Below, one piece after another: positions 1 to 11,543 of a DNA stretch of 64,000 nt. The position numbers were made by a program, and so were the translations under genes. This stretch comes from Cryptomeria japonica (lineage: Eukaryota > Streptophyta > Pinopsida > Cupressales > Cupressaceae). The notes beneath the pieces are model-generated. The model was not told where the DNA came from, did no database searches, and saw only the letters and a program-made list of their open reading frames with translations. The DNA lies in contig NC_081407.1 in assembly GCF_030272615.1 (NCBI RefSeq), positions 434,840,730 to 434,904,729 on the forward strand, given 5' to 3'. Within the stretch, counting starts at the first letter, position 1, and each line of letters begins with the position of its first letter.

Positions 1-2754
1 GCACTATTAGCAAAGAGATTTCCAAGAGGCACTGGTAAGTATAAAAGAAAGCTACCTTTGAAGTGTTTCTCTTGTAGTAAAATTGGTCATATTGCTGCTA
101 ACTGCCCTAACACCGATAAGAAATAAAAGTTTAAAAGATTCAAAGGAAAGGGCATGAAACATTGTTATGTTGCAGTAGATGAAGGTGGGACCGATGAGGA
201 GTCGGAAGATGAAGATGACAATGAAGAACTTGTGTTTGTAGCCGTGAAGGAGGAACTGTCATATGAAAAGGCACTAGTATCTCATATGGAGAATAGTGAT
301 GAATGGATTATAGACAATGGCTTCTCACACCACATGACCAGAGACAAAAGTAAGTTCATAACCCTTAATAAATTTCATGGAGGTGTTATTAGATTTGGAA
401 ATAAGTCTCCTTTCATGGTGAAAGGTAAAGGTTCAATCTCTCTAAATGGGAAGAGTAATGTTGATGATGCATTTTGAGTTGACAGTCTAAAGCATAATCT
501 TATAAGTGTTGGTTAGCTCAATGATAAAGGTTATTTGCTTGAGTTTAAAAGTGGAGTTTGCAGAATTCTTGGAGGTAATGGTGAACTGATTGCTACCGGG
601 AAGCAAACTAGAGGTAACTTATTCCATTTGAATAGTAATATTAATAATTGTCTAGTTGCAAGAATGGAAGACAGTTGGTTGTGGCATAAACGATGTTGTC
701 ATGTTAATTTTGATAATTTGGTCAAGATAAGCAAGTCAAGTGTTGTAAGAGGACTACCCCAACTTGTCAAACTGGATAGTGTAATATGCAAAGATTGTCA
801 AATCAGTAAGATGACCTCTATTTATTTCAAGAGCAAGAATTGTATTTCTGAGAATGTTTTAGATTTGGTACATACTGATCTCTGTGGCCCTATGAGAACA
901 AAGAGTTATTACGGTGATAGGTATATCATGATCTTCACTGATGACTATTCTAAAATGATGTGGGTGACATTTTTGAGAGAAAAATCATAAGCATTTAGTA
1001 CATTTAAATTATTTAAAGGTCTGGTTGAGAAGGAAACCGGTAAGAACTTGAAGTGTTTAAGATCAGACCAAGGAGGTGAATTCACATCTGATGAATTTGT
1101 TAAGTATTGTGATGAATGGGGTATAAAGAGACATATGTCTGCTCTGAGGACACCACAATAGAATGACATAGCATAAAGGATGAACAAAACAACAATTGAA
1201 GCTGCAAGAACCATACTATTACAAGGTGATGCATCCAAAATGTTTTGGAGAGAAGCAGTTAGTATTGTTGTATACATTTTAAACTGGGTACTAGTAAAGA
1301 GAGGTAACAATAAGACACCCTATGAGCTATGACTTGGAAAAACCCCTTGTGCAAGTTATTTAAAAATTTTTGGAAGTCAATGTTTTATTAAGAGAGATAA
1401 CTACACTGAGAAATTTGATGCAAAATTTGATGAGGGAAGTTTTCTTGGTTAGTCTTTAAGAGTAAAGCATATAAATGTTACAATAAGAGAACTAAGAAAA
1501 TTATTGAAAGTGCTAATGTAAAAGTTGATGATCTATCTGATAAGTCTGAAGGTACAAGGATATCAAAACCTGAAAAATGATGATAATGAGGAAAAGTTTG
1601 TGATCATTGAACTAGAGGCAAAGAATAATGAAGAACCGACAAATGCAACATTAGATGCTCAACCGGTAAGCGATGACAGTGAGGAAGAAGATGAAGAACC
1701 TGATGCAGAAGATACCAAACCAACATAGACAATACCTAGATATGTCAGATTAAATCATTCACAAGAGAAGATAATTGGTGATAAGAATGTAGGTGTGCAA
1801 ACTAGGAGAAAGATCTGGGAGAACTCATGTTTGATATCTACAATTGAACCCAAGACAGTTAAGGAAGCACTAAAGGATGACAATTGGGTTAATGCAATGA
1901 ATGAAGAATTAGATCGAATTGAGAAGAATCAGACATGGTCACTTGTTCCTAGACCGGAGGATAAGAATGTAATTGGAACAAAATGGGTCTTTAAGAATAA
2001 ATTTGATGAAGAAGGAATTATTGTAAGAAACAAGGCGACGTTAGTCTGCATAGGATATGCTCAAGAAGAAGGTGAGGATTATGGTGAAACATTTGCACCG
2101 GTTGCTAGATTAGAAGGTGTAAGGATGCTGCTGGAATTTGCTGCATATAAGGGATTCAAAGTTTATCAAATGGATGTCAAGTCAACCTTTCTAAATGGGA
2201 TTTTAGAAGAAGGAGTATACATTGAACAACTGGATGGATTTTCCTTGACTGATGATAAGGACATGGTGTGTAAATTGCATAAAGCACTATATGGTATAAA
2301 GCAAGCACCGAGAGTATGGTATGAGAGATTACATGCACATTTGATCAAAATTGGATTCCAACGTACTAGTGAGGACAACAACATTTATTTGTTGACTGAT
2401 GGAGACAAGATGTTGATAGCATAAGTGTTTGTAGATGACATAATTTTTGGTGGAAATGATATGTGTATGGACATTGGTGATATAATGAAAAAAGAATTTG
2501 AAATGTCTTTAATCGGTGAAATAAAGTTCTTTATTGGCTTACAGGTCCAACAACTGGATGGTGGTATTTTTATTTGTCAAACCAAGTATATCAAAGAGGT
2601 GTTGAAGACTTTCCACGTGGAAGACTGCAAACCAGTAGGAACACCGATGGTGATAGGCTGCAAGTTATCAAAGCAAGATGATTCCCCTACTGTTAGTGAA
2701 AAAGAGTACAAATCTATGATTGGCCAGCTACACTATGTTGTTCATAGCAGACCA
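1..2754 (+). pseudogene. copia A gag (end), protease, integrase and reverse transcriptase
   Basis: The first 126 bases encode the end of gag with a CCHC zinc knuckle (CFSCSKIGHIAANC, 61-102). At about 301-340 is the protease site, WIIDNGFSHHM, where the usual DSG reads DNG, so the catalytic triplet is damaged. A GAG-pre-integrase motif (LWHKRCCHVNFDNL) follows near 681, then the integrase core (HTDLCGP near 871, FTDDYSK near 934, GGEFTSDEF near 1075). RT runs from about 1795 with KWVFKNKFDEEG, the QMDVK block near 2167 and VFVDDIIF at 2425. Most of it stays in one frame with stops near 476, 514, 990, 1161, 1332 and 2422; a short stretch at about 1450-1575 is shifted. RNase H continues at 3953 after the solo LTR. 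Confidence 0.9.
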
Positions 2755-3947
2755 TGTTAGACAGTTCAAATAATCGGAGGACAACTGAGAGGGGGGGGGG
2801 GGGGGTGAATCAGTTGTCACCAGATTACTAGAACATTAAGCATTTAAAACTTTATTATCAAAACACATAAGATAAATACCAAAATACATAAGCCAATTAC
2901 CAAAATAGCAGATATACCAATTAAGCACAACCAACAATTAGAGAATAGTTACCATCCACATGACATCAAGATTTGTACGTGGAAAACTTGGTAAAGGAAA
3001 AAACCACGATGAGAAGCCTACCCATAGTCAAATAATACATCTACAGTAAGTATGTGATTATAAATTGAGGGGCCTACACTTGGAGGAAGACCAACATTCT
3101 AGAGCACACTGCTCATTACAAAAGGAGTCTCACTGACTACATAAGAATCCAGACTACAATCCGAAAGGAAGAATGAACTGCAATAATAACATCTCCTATG
3201 CTTGAGTATAGTTCTGGTTAAGCTCAATACCAGAGGTATTAAACCTCTTGCATAAACCCAACTCGATCACCTATGATCGAGCAAATCCTCTGCATGAATG
3301 ATTATTACATTATTCGCTTGCATACCATGATCTACAATGAGATCATACACATATATATACAAACCCTCGACCTTAAACAATTAGGTTGGCCACCCAGACA
3401 ATAAAACCTATTACATAATTATAAAACATATCATCCTGAGGCCAAACAAATATCATCCAACCCATAAGTCATCCCAGAAACACATCAAAAAGTCCTAACA
3501 ATATGTTACATTAAGTCGGTCCATAACCTATATAGCACATAATAGGTTCGGTGCTAAATGCAACACCATCGATCAATTGGAACACGAACATGATAATCAT
3601 CAGCATCCTAAATGCCTACTAGAAGCCACACCAACACCACTTATGCATAATATCAAAAGATCTTCAACAAAGCTCTGCTGGTGAAACTAGCATATAAGAT
3701 AGCATCCGATCACCAAATCAATACCAATTGACTGAACATATATCTAAGTAGCATGAATAGAAGATCTAAGCCAATTCCATAAGCTAAAACATACCGGCGT
3801 ATAGTAGATCAACTTGATCCATCCAACCAGAAACCAATCATCCTACCGGGACCAATCAGATATCGGTAAACAACCAAAGCAGCTAGTGTTGACATCAATG
3901 ACAAAACATCAATGCAACACATAATCAATTCCTCAGAATTGCCAACA
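2755..3947 (-). mobile_element. solo LTR (copia C family), 1193 bp
   Basis: The segment begins TGTTAGACAG and ends TTGCCAACA. It is flanked by a perfect 5-bp duplication GACCA at 2750-2754 and 3948-3952, and removing it plus one duplicate rejoins the host reading frame (SRP then DIAHAVGL). It is homologous along its length to the LTRs of copia C at 31220-33713 and 38404-39632, which places its own transcriptional direction on the minus strand. There is no internal region, so it is a solo LTR, formed by LTR-LTR recombination. It contains the LTR TATA-like tract near 3350-3365. Confidence 0.93.
2791..2805. repeat. G15 homopolymer in LTR U5
   Basis: Fifteen consecutive G residues, at the position where the other family members have 11 (31257-31267 and 38440-38450) or, in opposite orientation, 7 C (33220-33226). 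Length varies between copies, as expected for slippage. Confidence 0.9.
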
Positions 3948-3952
3948 GACCA

Positions 3953-4576
3953 GACATTGCTCATGCTGTTGGATTAGTGAATAGATTTCAAAAAGAGCCT
4001 AAGGAGAGTCACATGGTGGCTACTAAGAGAATTTTTCGATATCTCAAAGGCACAATAGATTATGCTTTATGGTATCTCTATAAAGGAGATTTTACTTTGG
4101 ATGTCTTTACTGATGTTGATTGGGCAGGTAATGCGGATGATCGGAAAAATAGAATCTATGGAGCTTTTCTACTTGGTGGAAGATTAGTGGCATGGACGAG
4201 CAAGAAACAAACTTGTGTTTCTCAATCTACAGCTGAAGCAGGGTATGTAGCTGCATCCATGAATTTCATGCAAACAATATGGATGAGACATGTGCTAGAA
4301 GAATTCAAGATAGATATGTCTGAACCGATGACCATCTATGGTGATAATACAAGTGCAATAAATATTTCTAAGAATCCTGTACTTCATTCTAGAACCAAGC
4401 ACATTGAATTGAAGTATCATTTCCTAAGGGAAAGAGTTCAAGAAAAAGAGGTGAAGATAGAATATGTGAAGAGTAAAGATCAGTTAGCTGACATCTTTTC
4501 CAAGCCCTTACCGAAGGATACCTTTGAGTTTCTTAGAGGTAAACTAGGGGTTAGACCCCTACACCAGAAAAACTAG
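3953..4576 (+). pseudogene. copia A RT end and RNase H
   Basis: This continues the copia A polyprotein after the solo LTR; the frame change equals the length of the insertion plus duplication. It shows the copia RNase H landmarks: VFTDVDWAGNADDRKN near 4101, WTSKKQTCVSQSTAEA near 4194 (E present), YGDNTSAINISKNP near 4337 (D present), HSRTKHIELKYHFLRE near 4386, and the C-terminal ADIFSKPLPKDTFE near 4488. There is no stop within this part. It ends at TAG after a short tail. Function in an active element would be removal of the RNA strand during reverse transcription. Confidence 0.9.
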
Positions 4577-5004
4577 AATGATGGAGATCCATCAATCCTG
4601 TGGATTTCATGTTTATATTTCACTAAGGATTGATGAAGGTGTAGGCTACTCCTTTGGGGGAGCAAGTCTGATGTAAAGTTCTGATTTAATGCTCTGTTAT
4701 AATTTTTCTGATTTGAGTAGCAGAGATGATGGAAGAGGCAACAACTGAATTGAAGACAAGTGATGCATTTACACCTTTGGCATTGCTATCAAAGGGGGAG
4801 AAGAATAGAAATCAGATATGGAAGATATGGGAGAAGAAAAGAAAATCTGATATGGGAGAAGTTGAAGATCAGATTAAGAAAAACATTGGTTAAGGGGAGA
4901 TGACAAAAGGAGGAAAGTCGACAGATGAGGTGATACCGACAAGCAAGTCTATTTGTGATGAAGAGATTGAGATTCTATGATTAGATGAATTGATCAGTTA
5001 TTTG
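4577..5004 (+). other. copia A 3' untranslated region with polypurine motifs
   Basis: No coding signal. It holds TTTGGGGGAGC near 4655 and CAAAGGGGGAGAAG near 4790, the same polypurine type that directly precedes the 3' LTRs of copia C and D, preceded by the shared wording TTTGGCATTG. The tract used for plus-strand priming could not be fixed. Confidence 0.55.
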
Positions 5005-6532
5005 TGTTGTCATTGATGGCAACTGATGCCAAATGATGATTACTGATGTTCCTGATGTTTTGTTTTGTCATCTAAGTGATTTGCTTTACCGATAAAGCGC
5101 TGAAGTCTATGAAATAGGACTTTAACCGATAAAGAAAAGATGTTTTGATTGAATCGGTCGATTGGTGATGATTAGTGATTTGCGGTTTGGATGGTGAGCT
5201 TGCATCATGGAAAGGAGTATTTGACCGGAAATAGAACTTGTGATGATTACCGAAAGGCGTGTTTCAAATTTCTGATGAAGTTTTGCTAAGGTTTTAGTAG
5301 GGTTTAAGACTGGTGAAGAAATCATCAAACCAGTAATGATTTCTGTTATGATGGTGATCGACGATGAGTCTACATGAAGGTGGTAACATGAAACAACCCA
5401 CATGAAAATATTTAATTACTATTTTGGTGCGATTCAGGGAAGAATTTCTTGGGAATTAGCGAAACACTTAGTAGAGTGTTTTATGGTTTTGACTTTGGTA
5501 CAGATCGGATTTTTGTGATGGGCTACGATTAACCAACAATTGATATTGCATTGTAATTTGTTGTAATGATCTTTATATCGATTTGATAAGATCTCTTATG
5601 ATTTGAATTGTAAATTCATGATGTAATTAGGGTTTAGTGGCCGACCTAGTTGAGATGGCTATTTAGGATGACACAGTTGATGTTTTTTGTGTGGGTTTCC
5701 TTAGAGAATGTGTTGAGCTGTCCAAGTGAAGTGTGAGATCTTCCTGAGAGTTGCAGAGTGTTGTGTATAAATGGATTTGATCAAGCACGCAGAGAAGTGC
5801 AAGTAACATATCACTTATTCACTATTGTTCCCTAACAGTTGCAGTAGGTTGAATCCCTTAACCGGGTAGGTCCTAACAGGCCTTAAATATTTAAGTCCCC
5901 TAACAAGGCAGATCTCAAAAGAGTGTTACATCCTCTCTCGAGGTTGATTCTAACAAAACATCAAACTCCTAACCAGGCTGCTAGGCAAATCCCTTAACCG
6001 GGTGACTCCTAACAGGTCATATTATAAGCTCCTAACAGGGCGTACTTCAAAAGAGTACAAATATTTGTGGGTGCCAACTCCCACCATGGTTTTTCCCTAT
6101 TTGGGTTTCCACATAAAAATCTTATGGTGTTCATGTGTGAAATGTTTTCATGTGATGTTATTGTTTATGTTTCATTTCATGCATTATTTCGGAGACACTG
6201 GTTATGATATTTTATCAGAGATTTATCAAGGGTTACCGGTACTGATAAGAGTTGATAGAGAAAAGTGACTGATCTGATAAGCTAAGTTGGTAAATGATCA
6301 AATCTACATGATTGCTTAAGTGGTGAAAGAATTGATTGTTGTGGCAAATGATTTGATTAATGTATTAAGAAAATCTGATAAAGAGGTTGTTAGATTTGAT
6401 TAATGAAGTTGAGATATTTGCTGAATGGTTTTAGATCTGATATAAGTTTGATTTTGGGTTTAAAGTTTTAATTGGTCTTAATACTAATTCAGCCCCCCTC
6501 TCAGTATTAACTGGATCCTCATAGGATTAACA
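5005..6532 (+). mobile_element. copia A putative 3' LTR
   Basis: The right end is supported by CCCCCCTCTCAGTATTAA then ...GGATTAACA, which parallels the ends of the copia C and D LTRs. The left end is a guess at TGTTGTCATTGATGGC; no 5' copy exists in the window to confirm it. The stretch contains short repeats of the form CCTAACAGG and CCTTAACCGGG between about 5830 and 6050. Short open frames here look like chance. Confidence 0.5.
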
Positions 6533-6806
6533 ATGACCCCTTAGGAGTATATGATGTCCTAAGAGGTCATATTGTGTCCTAAGGGGTCATATGGTGTTCT
6601 AACACATATGTGGCCGCTTAGGACCCCACATGACCTCAACAACACCATATGGCCCCTTAGCACACTATATGACCCCTTAGGAGAATATGATGTCCTAAGG
6701 TGTCATATGGTATCCTAAGGGGTCATATGGTGTTCTAACATATGTGTTGCCCCATTAGGACCCCACAAGACCCCTAATGACACCATATGACCCCTTAGCA
6801 CACAAT
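6533..6806. repeat. tandem duplication (136 + 138 bp) with internal palindrome
   Basis: Two adjacent similar units start with ATGACCCCTTAGGAG at 6533 and 6669, and the next 8 bases of a third copy follow at 6807. Within each unit CCTAAGGGGTCATATGGTG is followed about 50 bp later by a near inverted copy (CACCATATG, then GCCCCTTAG or ACCCCTTAG), so each unit could form a hairpin. It lies directly against the copia A 3' end. Confidence 0.85.
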
Positions 6807-6810
6807 ATGA

Positions 6811-7256
<446 letters not shown>

Positions 7257-7712
7257 CACCCTTTCTTTACTATAAGTAACACGTACGAGTTTTTAAGATA
7301 AGAAGCGCATACGAGTTATGGTAACTATGAACGCGGGTTTGTTGGGCTATTTTTAGGGACTAAATACGCGAACCGGTTAACTAAAAGTAACCCGTACGTG
7401 TTTCTTTCACATGATTTTGTTTGGTTAATGACCTAAACGGGCAAAAAAAGACTTTTGGAACTCGTTGAAGGCCCCATTGCAACTGATTCTACGATTTTGC
7501 GACAATTTTATGTCAAAGTAAGTGAACATTTTGTTTTGTATGACTTCGAATGATTGAATTGTTGTTCTAATTAGTTTGTTCAATGTTATTTTGATTGTTT
7601 AAAAGTTTTGATTATTAAAAATAATGATATTACTAATTTTTATGGTGATTGATTGTATAAGTTTTTGTAACATATATGTGCAAAATGATTCTATTTAGGA
7701 CAATAGTTATTA
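7257..7712 (+). other. upstream region of the transposase-like gene, possible 5' intron
   Basis: No coding signal. A 22-bp imperfect direct repeat (AGTAACACGTACGAG and AGTAACCCGTACGTG) occurs near 7275 and 7385 in locally CpG-rich DNA. A GTAAGTG donor at 7518 and a TTTAG acceptor ending at 7698 could bound a 181-bp leader intron just before the first ATG at 7713. This is inference from splice consensus only. Confidence 0.35.
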
Positions 7713-7847
7713 ATGATGGGAAAGAACAATCAAGGAACATCCGAACAACGAGAGGCTGGAAATGAAAGACGAAGGCAATGCATGAAGAGATTATGTGAAC
7801 TAAGAACAATGGGACAAGAAGGTATGTCATCTACAGCATCTCAATTA

Positions 7848-8099
7848 GATCTACCAAATGAACTTAATGCAATTGAAGAAGAAATCACAATCAATAATCA
7901 AACAAACGATGAACATGCACCAACACCATTTAATTTACTAAATGAACCTAATGCAATTGAAGAAGAGACCATGATCGATAATCAATCAAATGATGCACAT
8001 ACACCAACTCAATTTAATTTACCAAATGAACCTAATGCAATTGAAGAACATACCACAATGAATAATCAATCAAATGATGAACATACACCAACTTATTGT
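7848..8099 (+). repeat. three 84-bp (28-residue) tandem repeats inside coding sequence
   Basis: Units start at 7848, 7932 and 8016. Each encodes a version of LPNEPNAIEEE followed by NNQSNDEHTPT. The period is a multiple of three, so the reading frame is kept. The units are polar and acidic, suggesting a flexible N-terminal linker. Confidence 0.9.
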
Positions 8100-8859
8100 G
8101 ATGTGATGAATTTACCTAATGCACATAATGCACCAATCTCAACACCTCCTAGAATTATTCGTAGTAAACCAAAGTATCTAATTGGCATAAATGAGAATAT
8201 TTTGAAGCCAATGCCCAATAAATTACATGAACGAACTTGTAGAAATTTTTTTAAAAGAATATGGCACCAGTATTTTGAAAGCTTAAATCAAACTACAAGA
8301 TGCCAATTAATTGTTGAAATGATTAGAAATTAGAAATTTAGAGAGACAATGAAATTTTTAGCTTAAGATCATCTGAAAATAATAGTGAAATATTTATTGT
8401 GAGAAATCTATTTGACGCATATCAAGCAATTGGTACAAAATCATGTACTAAAGATTCTAAGGTTACTCGACGTGTTATTACATCAACCATAAGGAGCAAT
8501 AAAATAAAAAAAAGATCGTTTAATAAGCAAAAAAGGTAAGTCATTATACATAAGTAGAACAACATTACGTAAAACATTAGAGAGGCGGGAGAAAATAGAG
8601 GATCTTAACAATAATTCTCTTTGGGCGTTCTCGGGTAGACTACCACGCAAAGACAAGGTTGTTGTTGATGCACTAAAACATTAATTGAAATATTTTGGCA
8701 TGACAATGCAAGGGATTCACCCAACCAAAAAGATGTTAGATGATGAATTGGATCTAGAATGAGCCACATGCCAGACACTATTTGGATATGACTCAAACAA
8801 AATTAGATGAAATATTCCTTCAAAAGTTTCCTCAAATAAGAAGTAGTTAGAGATTTTTT

Positions 8860-9137
8860 TTTTTGTATTAAGTATCATAGAATCACAAAGCTCATTTTTT
8901 GCTCATTCGAGCATCCACATTACAAACTTATTACAAATACTAGCTCCTTTCGAGCACCAAACTAGAAACAACAATTGGAAGACCAAGGGTCACAACTTAG
9001 AAATCCACTTTTAAACAACAATGGAAGACCAAGAGTCACAACAGAATTCTACACAAAGGTTTCCCTCATGGGAGTTGAACATGGGTCTCCACATTGAGAA
9101 TTCAATGCTCTAACCAACTAAGCTCAACCCCTTGGAC
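8860..9137 (-). mobile_element. tRNA-derived SINE, minus orientation
   Basis: Flanked by a 15-bp direct repeat AGTTAGAGATTTTTT (left copy from 8845, right copy 9138-9152), which fits L1-type target-primed insertion. Read on the minus strand it starts GTCCAAGGGGTTGAGC and shows a box A-like motif TTGAGCTTAGTTGG (9114-9127) and a box B-like TGTTCAACTCC (9071-9081), the internal RNA polymerase III promoter of tRNA-derived SINEs. It ends in a poly-A run, seen as the T run at 8854-8864 on the plus strand. Length is about 280 bp. It splits the transposase-like gene. Confidence 0.85.
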
Positions 9138-10559
9138 AGTTAGAGATTTTTTGAAATGGAAAAACCTTTTTTATGTTAAGATTAATTATGTACGCATCAC
9201 ATGTTGTTGTAGGATGCATATTGAATTTTCCATCCACTATGATATTTATCGTCGTATATGTTGTACTTTGCACACTAGCGATGTTTCATAGGAATGCAGT
9301 ATACAAGCACTTCCTAAGTCACCAAGAGAATTTATTTGAAATGTTCTATGTAAAAGAGATGATGGCTGCATTTATTATAAGATAATGTGTTTGAAAGGTT
9401 CTTGTGCTACATGTGGTGGTTTGCAACATTTACCAAGATGTGTACATTTGGAGAGCACTCATGAAATTGGTAAGAAACTAATTTCTTTTGGAAAATACAA
9501 AACATTTACATATGGGGTTAAAGAAGGAAAAGAATTGAAGAGATGCGAGTTAGTGAAAAATGATATATGTATAACTGAATTTATAAAAATATTTGAAGAG
9601 ACTAGTTTATGAGTACATAATACATACACATAGAGCTTTGTGGTTAGATGAGCAACTCAAGTTATGTAAGGACACATTTCCTCTTGGTACCATTGTATCT
9701 ATCATTGATTTTGTTGAGAAGTATACACTACAACATCAAAATGAATTGCAATCTATGTATTACCATTGTATACAAGTTACTAATTTTGTACACATAGCAT
9801 TCATGCATGCAGATGATAGCACAAAAGAGGATATAAAGGTTTTAAGAGAGTATCACTTCTACATAAGTGATGATTGTACTCATTCGTCAAATTTTGTGCA
9901 AGGATGCTTTAAAATTTTCTATGATAATTTAAGGGAAAGAAACATAAGATACAATCGACACATAATATGGTTAGATAATTGCACCTCACAATTGAAGAAT
10001 ACAAAGATGTTCTATTGGTTGACTAGGATGCATGTGACAAGCGGTGTACAACATTTTTAGAATTTCACTGAGGCTAGACATGGAAAGGGAGATCACGATG
10101 GCACAAGAGCATGCGTAAAAATAGCCCTAGCTAGAGAAGAATTGAAGTACAAAGGTGGTGCTGAGTTGATAGATGCAACAACAATTGTGCGATGGTTTAA
10201 CTCTACGATGGGACCAGGTAATGCAGGTACGCCTATGGTTCATAGATATTTTTGGTTGATTGGTGAATCTAACATTGAAAACTATCAAGATTGTTGTACA
10301 GTTGTAGGATCGAGTGACATGCACTCATTTAGAAGTTCAAATGCAAGTTCACTAGTAATTTATATTAGACAGATTGCATGTTTTTGCTGTTCATGTATGA
10401 TTTTTTTGTAGGATTAATGCGAATCACAAGAGTGGGTTGACAAATGGTCTTGTAGGCCATTGGTTCCCATTGATACATATCAAGTTCCCAAAACACTACA
10501 ATTGAACCAGATGGAAGCATCATTGGATTTCGACCATGTATTAGACCTAGTGGTACCAG

Positions 10560-10653
10560 GTGGATTTTTTGGTTTATTTTTTTGCATGAATTGTTTTGGC
10601 TCATTTTGTTACACCTAACATTATTTTTGGTATTATCATTCTATAAAATCCAG
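10560..10653 (+). other. putative intron in the transposase-like gene
   Basis: GT donor after CCAG at 10559 and AATCCAG acceptor ending at 10653; the 94-bp T-rich stretch between reads poorly in all frames. Splicing joins LDLVVPG to HVYAIFAKEN. This supports a plant-type spliced gene. Confidence 0.55.
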
Positions 10654-11037
10654 GTCATGTGTATGCAATTTTTGCAAAAGAGAATATTGAAGAAGGAACA
10701 TATCGCTTTTTGTATCGTTGTATTGAGCCTAAAAGAAAATTGAAAACCACAATTATTAATGAAGATGGTATTGAGTACCCAATAGGGTCTGTTGTCGTGA
10801 TAGGGACATGACTTAGAAGATACCCTATCAAGAATTATGATGTCTGGTTTTTCAAGGACTTTGAAACATAGACATATTCTTCATTTCTCCCACCTTGTTG
10901 TTACACCAAATATTCAATTGATTAAGTATCGTGGTAGACCTCATAACAAGAATTTATGGAAAATTCATGAATGTGACCACGAGGCAATACTTGACACAAT
11001 AAGGGTGAGGGCCGATCCAACATGCTCACTTGATTGA

Positions 11038-11543
11038 TTTTGGGTCATGTACAAGTTTTCAATTTGTTGGAGCATTACAATGATTCTACGATTCAGGGTA
11101 GAATGATTTTGAGAATTTTGTATATATCATTGGTGAATTGTTCTATATTTGTTTTTTGCATATATAAATTCCGATAAGCTAATTTGTGCATATCTAGAGG
11201 CAAAATTTGTATATCTAAACATCCATGACCTGATTTGTGCATATTTAAATGCCAAATTTTGTATATTTAAGGGCCCATAAGTTGAGTTGTGCATATTTAA
11301 ATGCCAAATTATATATAAACAACCATGAGGTGATTTGTAAATAATTTTTTTGTACATTTAAATAGCCACGAGTTGATTTATCCATATTTAGTGTCAATTT
11401 TTTGTATAAGTAATTTTTGTACTGTTTGATTATAAATGCATAAATGGAATTTTGTGATGCATTTTGTATTTATGATTATACTTGTAATTTTGTATGACTA
11501 TTTATGAGTACATGACCTAATTTTGTTTTCACAGTAACTGAAC
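11038..11543. repeat. AT-rich stretch with about 55-bp degenerate repeats
   Basis: After the last exon, roughly five degenerate units of about 55 bp recur between 11165 and 11400, each with TGATTTGTGCATATTTAAA or a close variant. No coding signal in the remainder. Confidence 0.65.

Larger units (their letters stand above)
1..6532 (+). mobile_element. Ty1/copia retrotransposon A (5' end outside window)
   Basis: Coding order gag zinc knuckle, protease, integrase, reverse transcriptase, RNase H on the plus strand is the Ty1/copia order. The 5' LTR and most of gag lie before position 1. The internal region is interrupted by a solo LTR at 2755-3947. The 3' end is taken as 6532, where a C-rich motif followed by CTCAGT and then ...ATTAACA matches the U5 end of the other copia LTRs in this window. 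The element is dead: many stops and at least two small compensating indels near 1455 and 1575. Its protein is visibly related to copia C at 31220-39632, so both probably belong to one lineage. Confidence 0.9.
7713..11037 (+). pseudogene. transposase-like gene, broken (RNase-H-like C-terminal half)
   Basis: An N-terminal open part (7713-8333, 206 codons) carries three 28-residue repeats. A basic middle part follows in shifted frames (SKVTRRVITSTIRSN near 8455, LRKTLERREKIEDLNNNS near 8570, YFWHDNARDSPNQKDV near 8690). After the SINE comes a cysteine-rich part (RITCCCRMHIEF near 9190; CLKGSCATCGG near 9388). The C-terminal part has acidic positions spaced as in an RNase-H-fold transposase: IIDFVEKY near 9701, ISDDCTHS near 9863, WLDNCTSQLKN near 9968, and FTEARHGKGDHDG at 10064-10102. 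Then come PMVHRYFWLIGESN, CFCCSC near 10378, and a last exon from 10654. I know no named plant gene with this order; from memory the motif order resembles an uncharacterised family in invertebrates. Stops and single-base shifts (near 8335, 9600, 10870) make it non-functional. Confidence 0.65.

Noticed and set aside
8535..8554. GTAAGT donor and AG acceptor in the transposase-like gene
   Set aside because: The enclosed 19 bases are too short for an intron, and the sequence reads through in a shifted frame (KKGKSLYISRTTLRK).
9071..9127. tRNA gene on the minus strand
   Set aside because: Box A and B motifs are present, but the flanking 15-bp duplication and poly-A end show it is the head of a SINE, and the tRNA fold is not complete.
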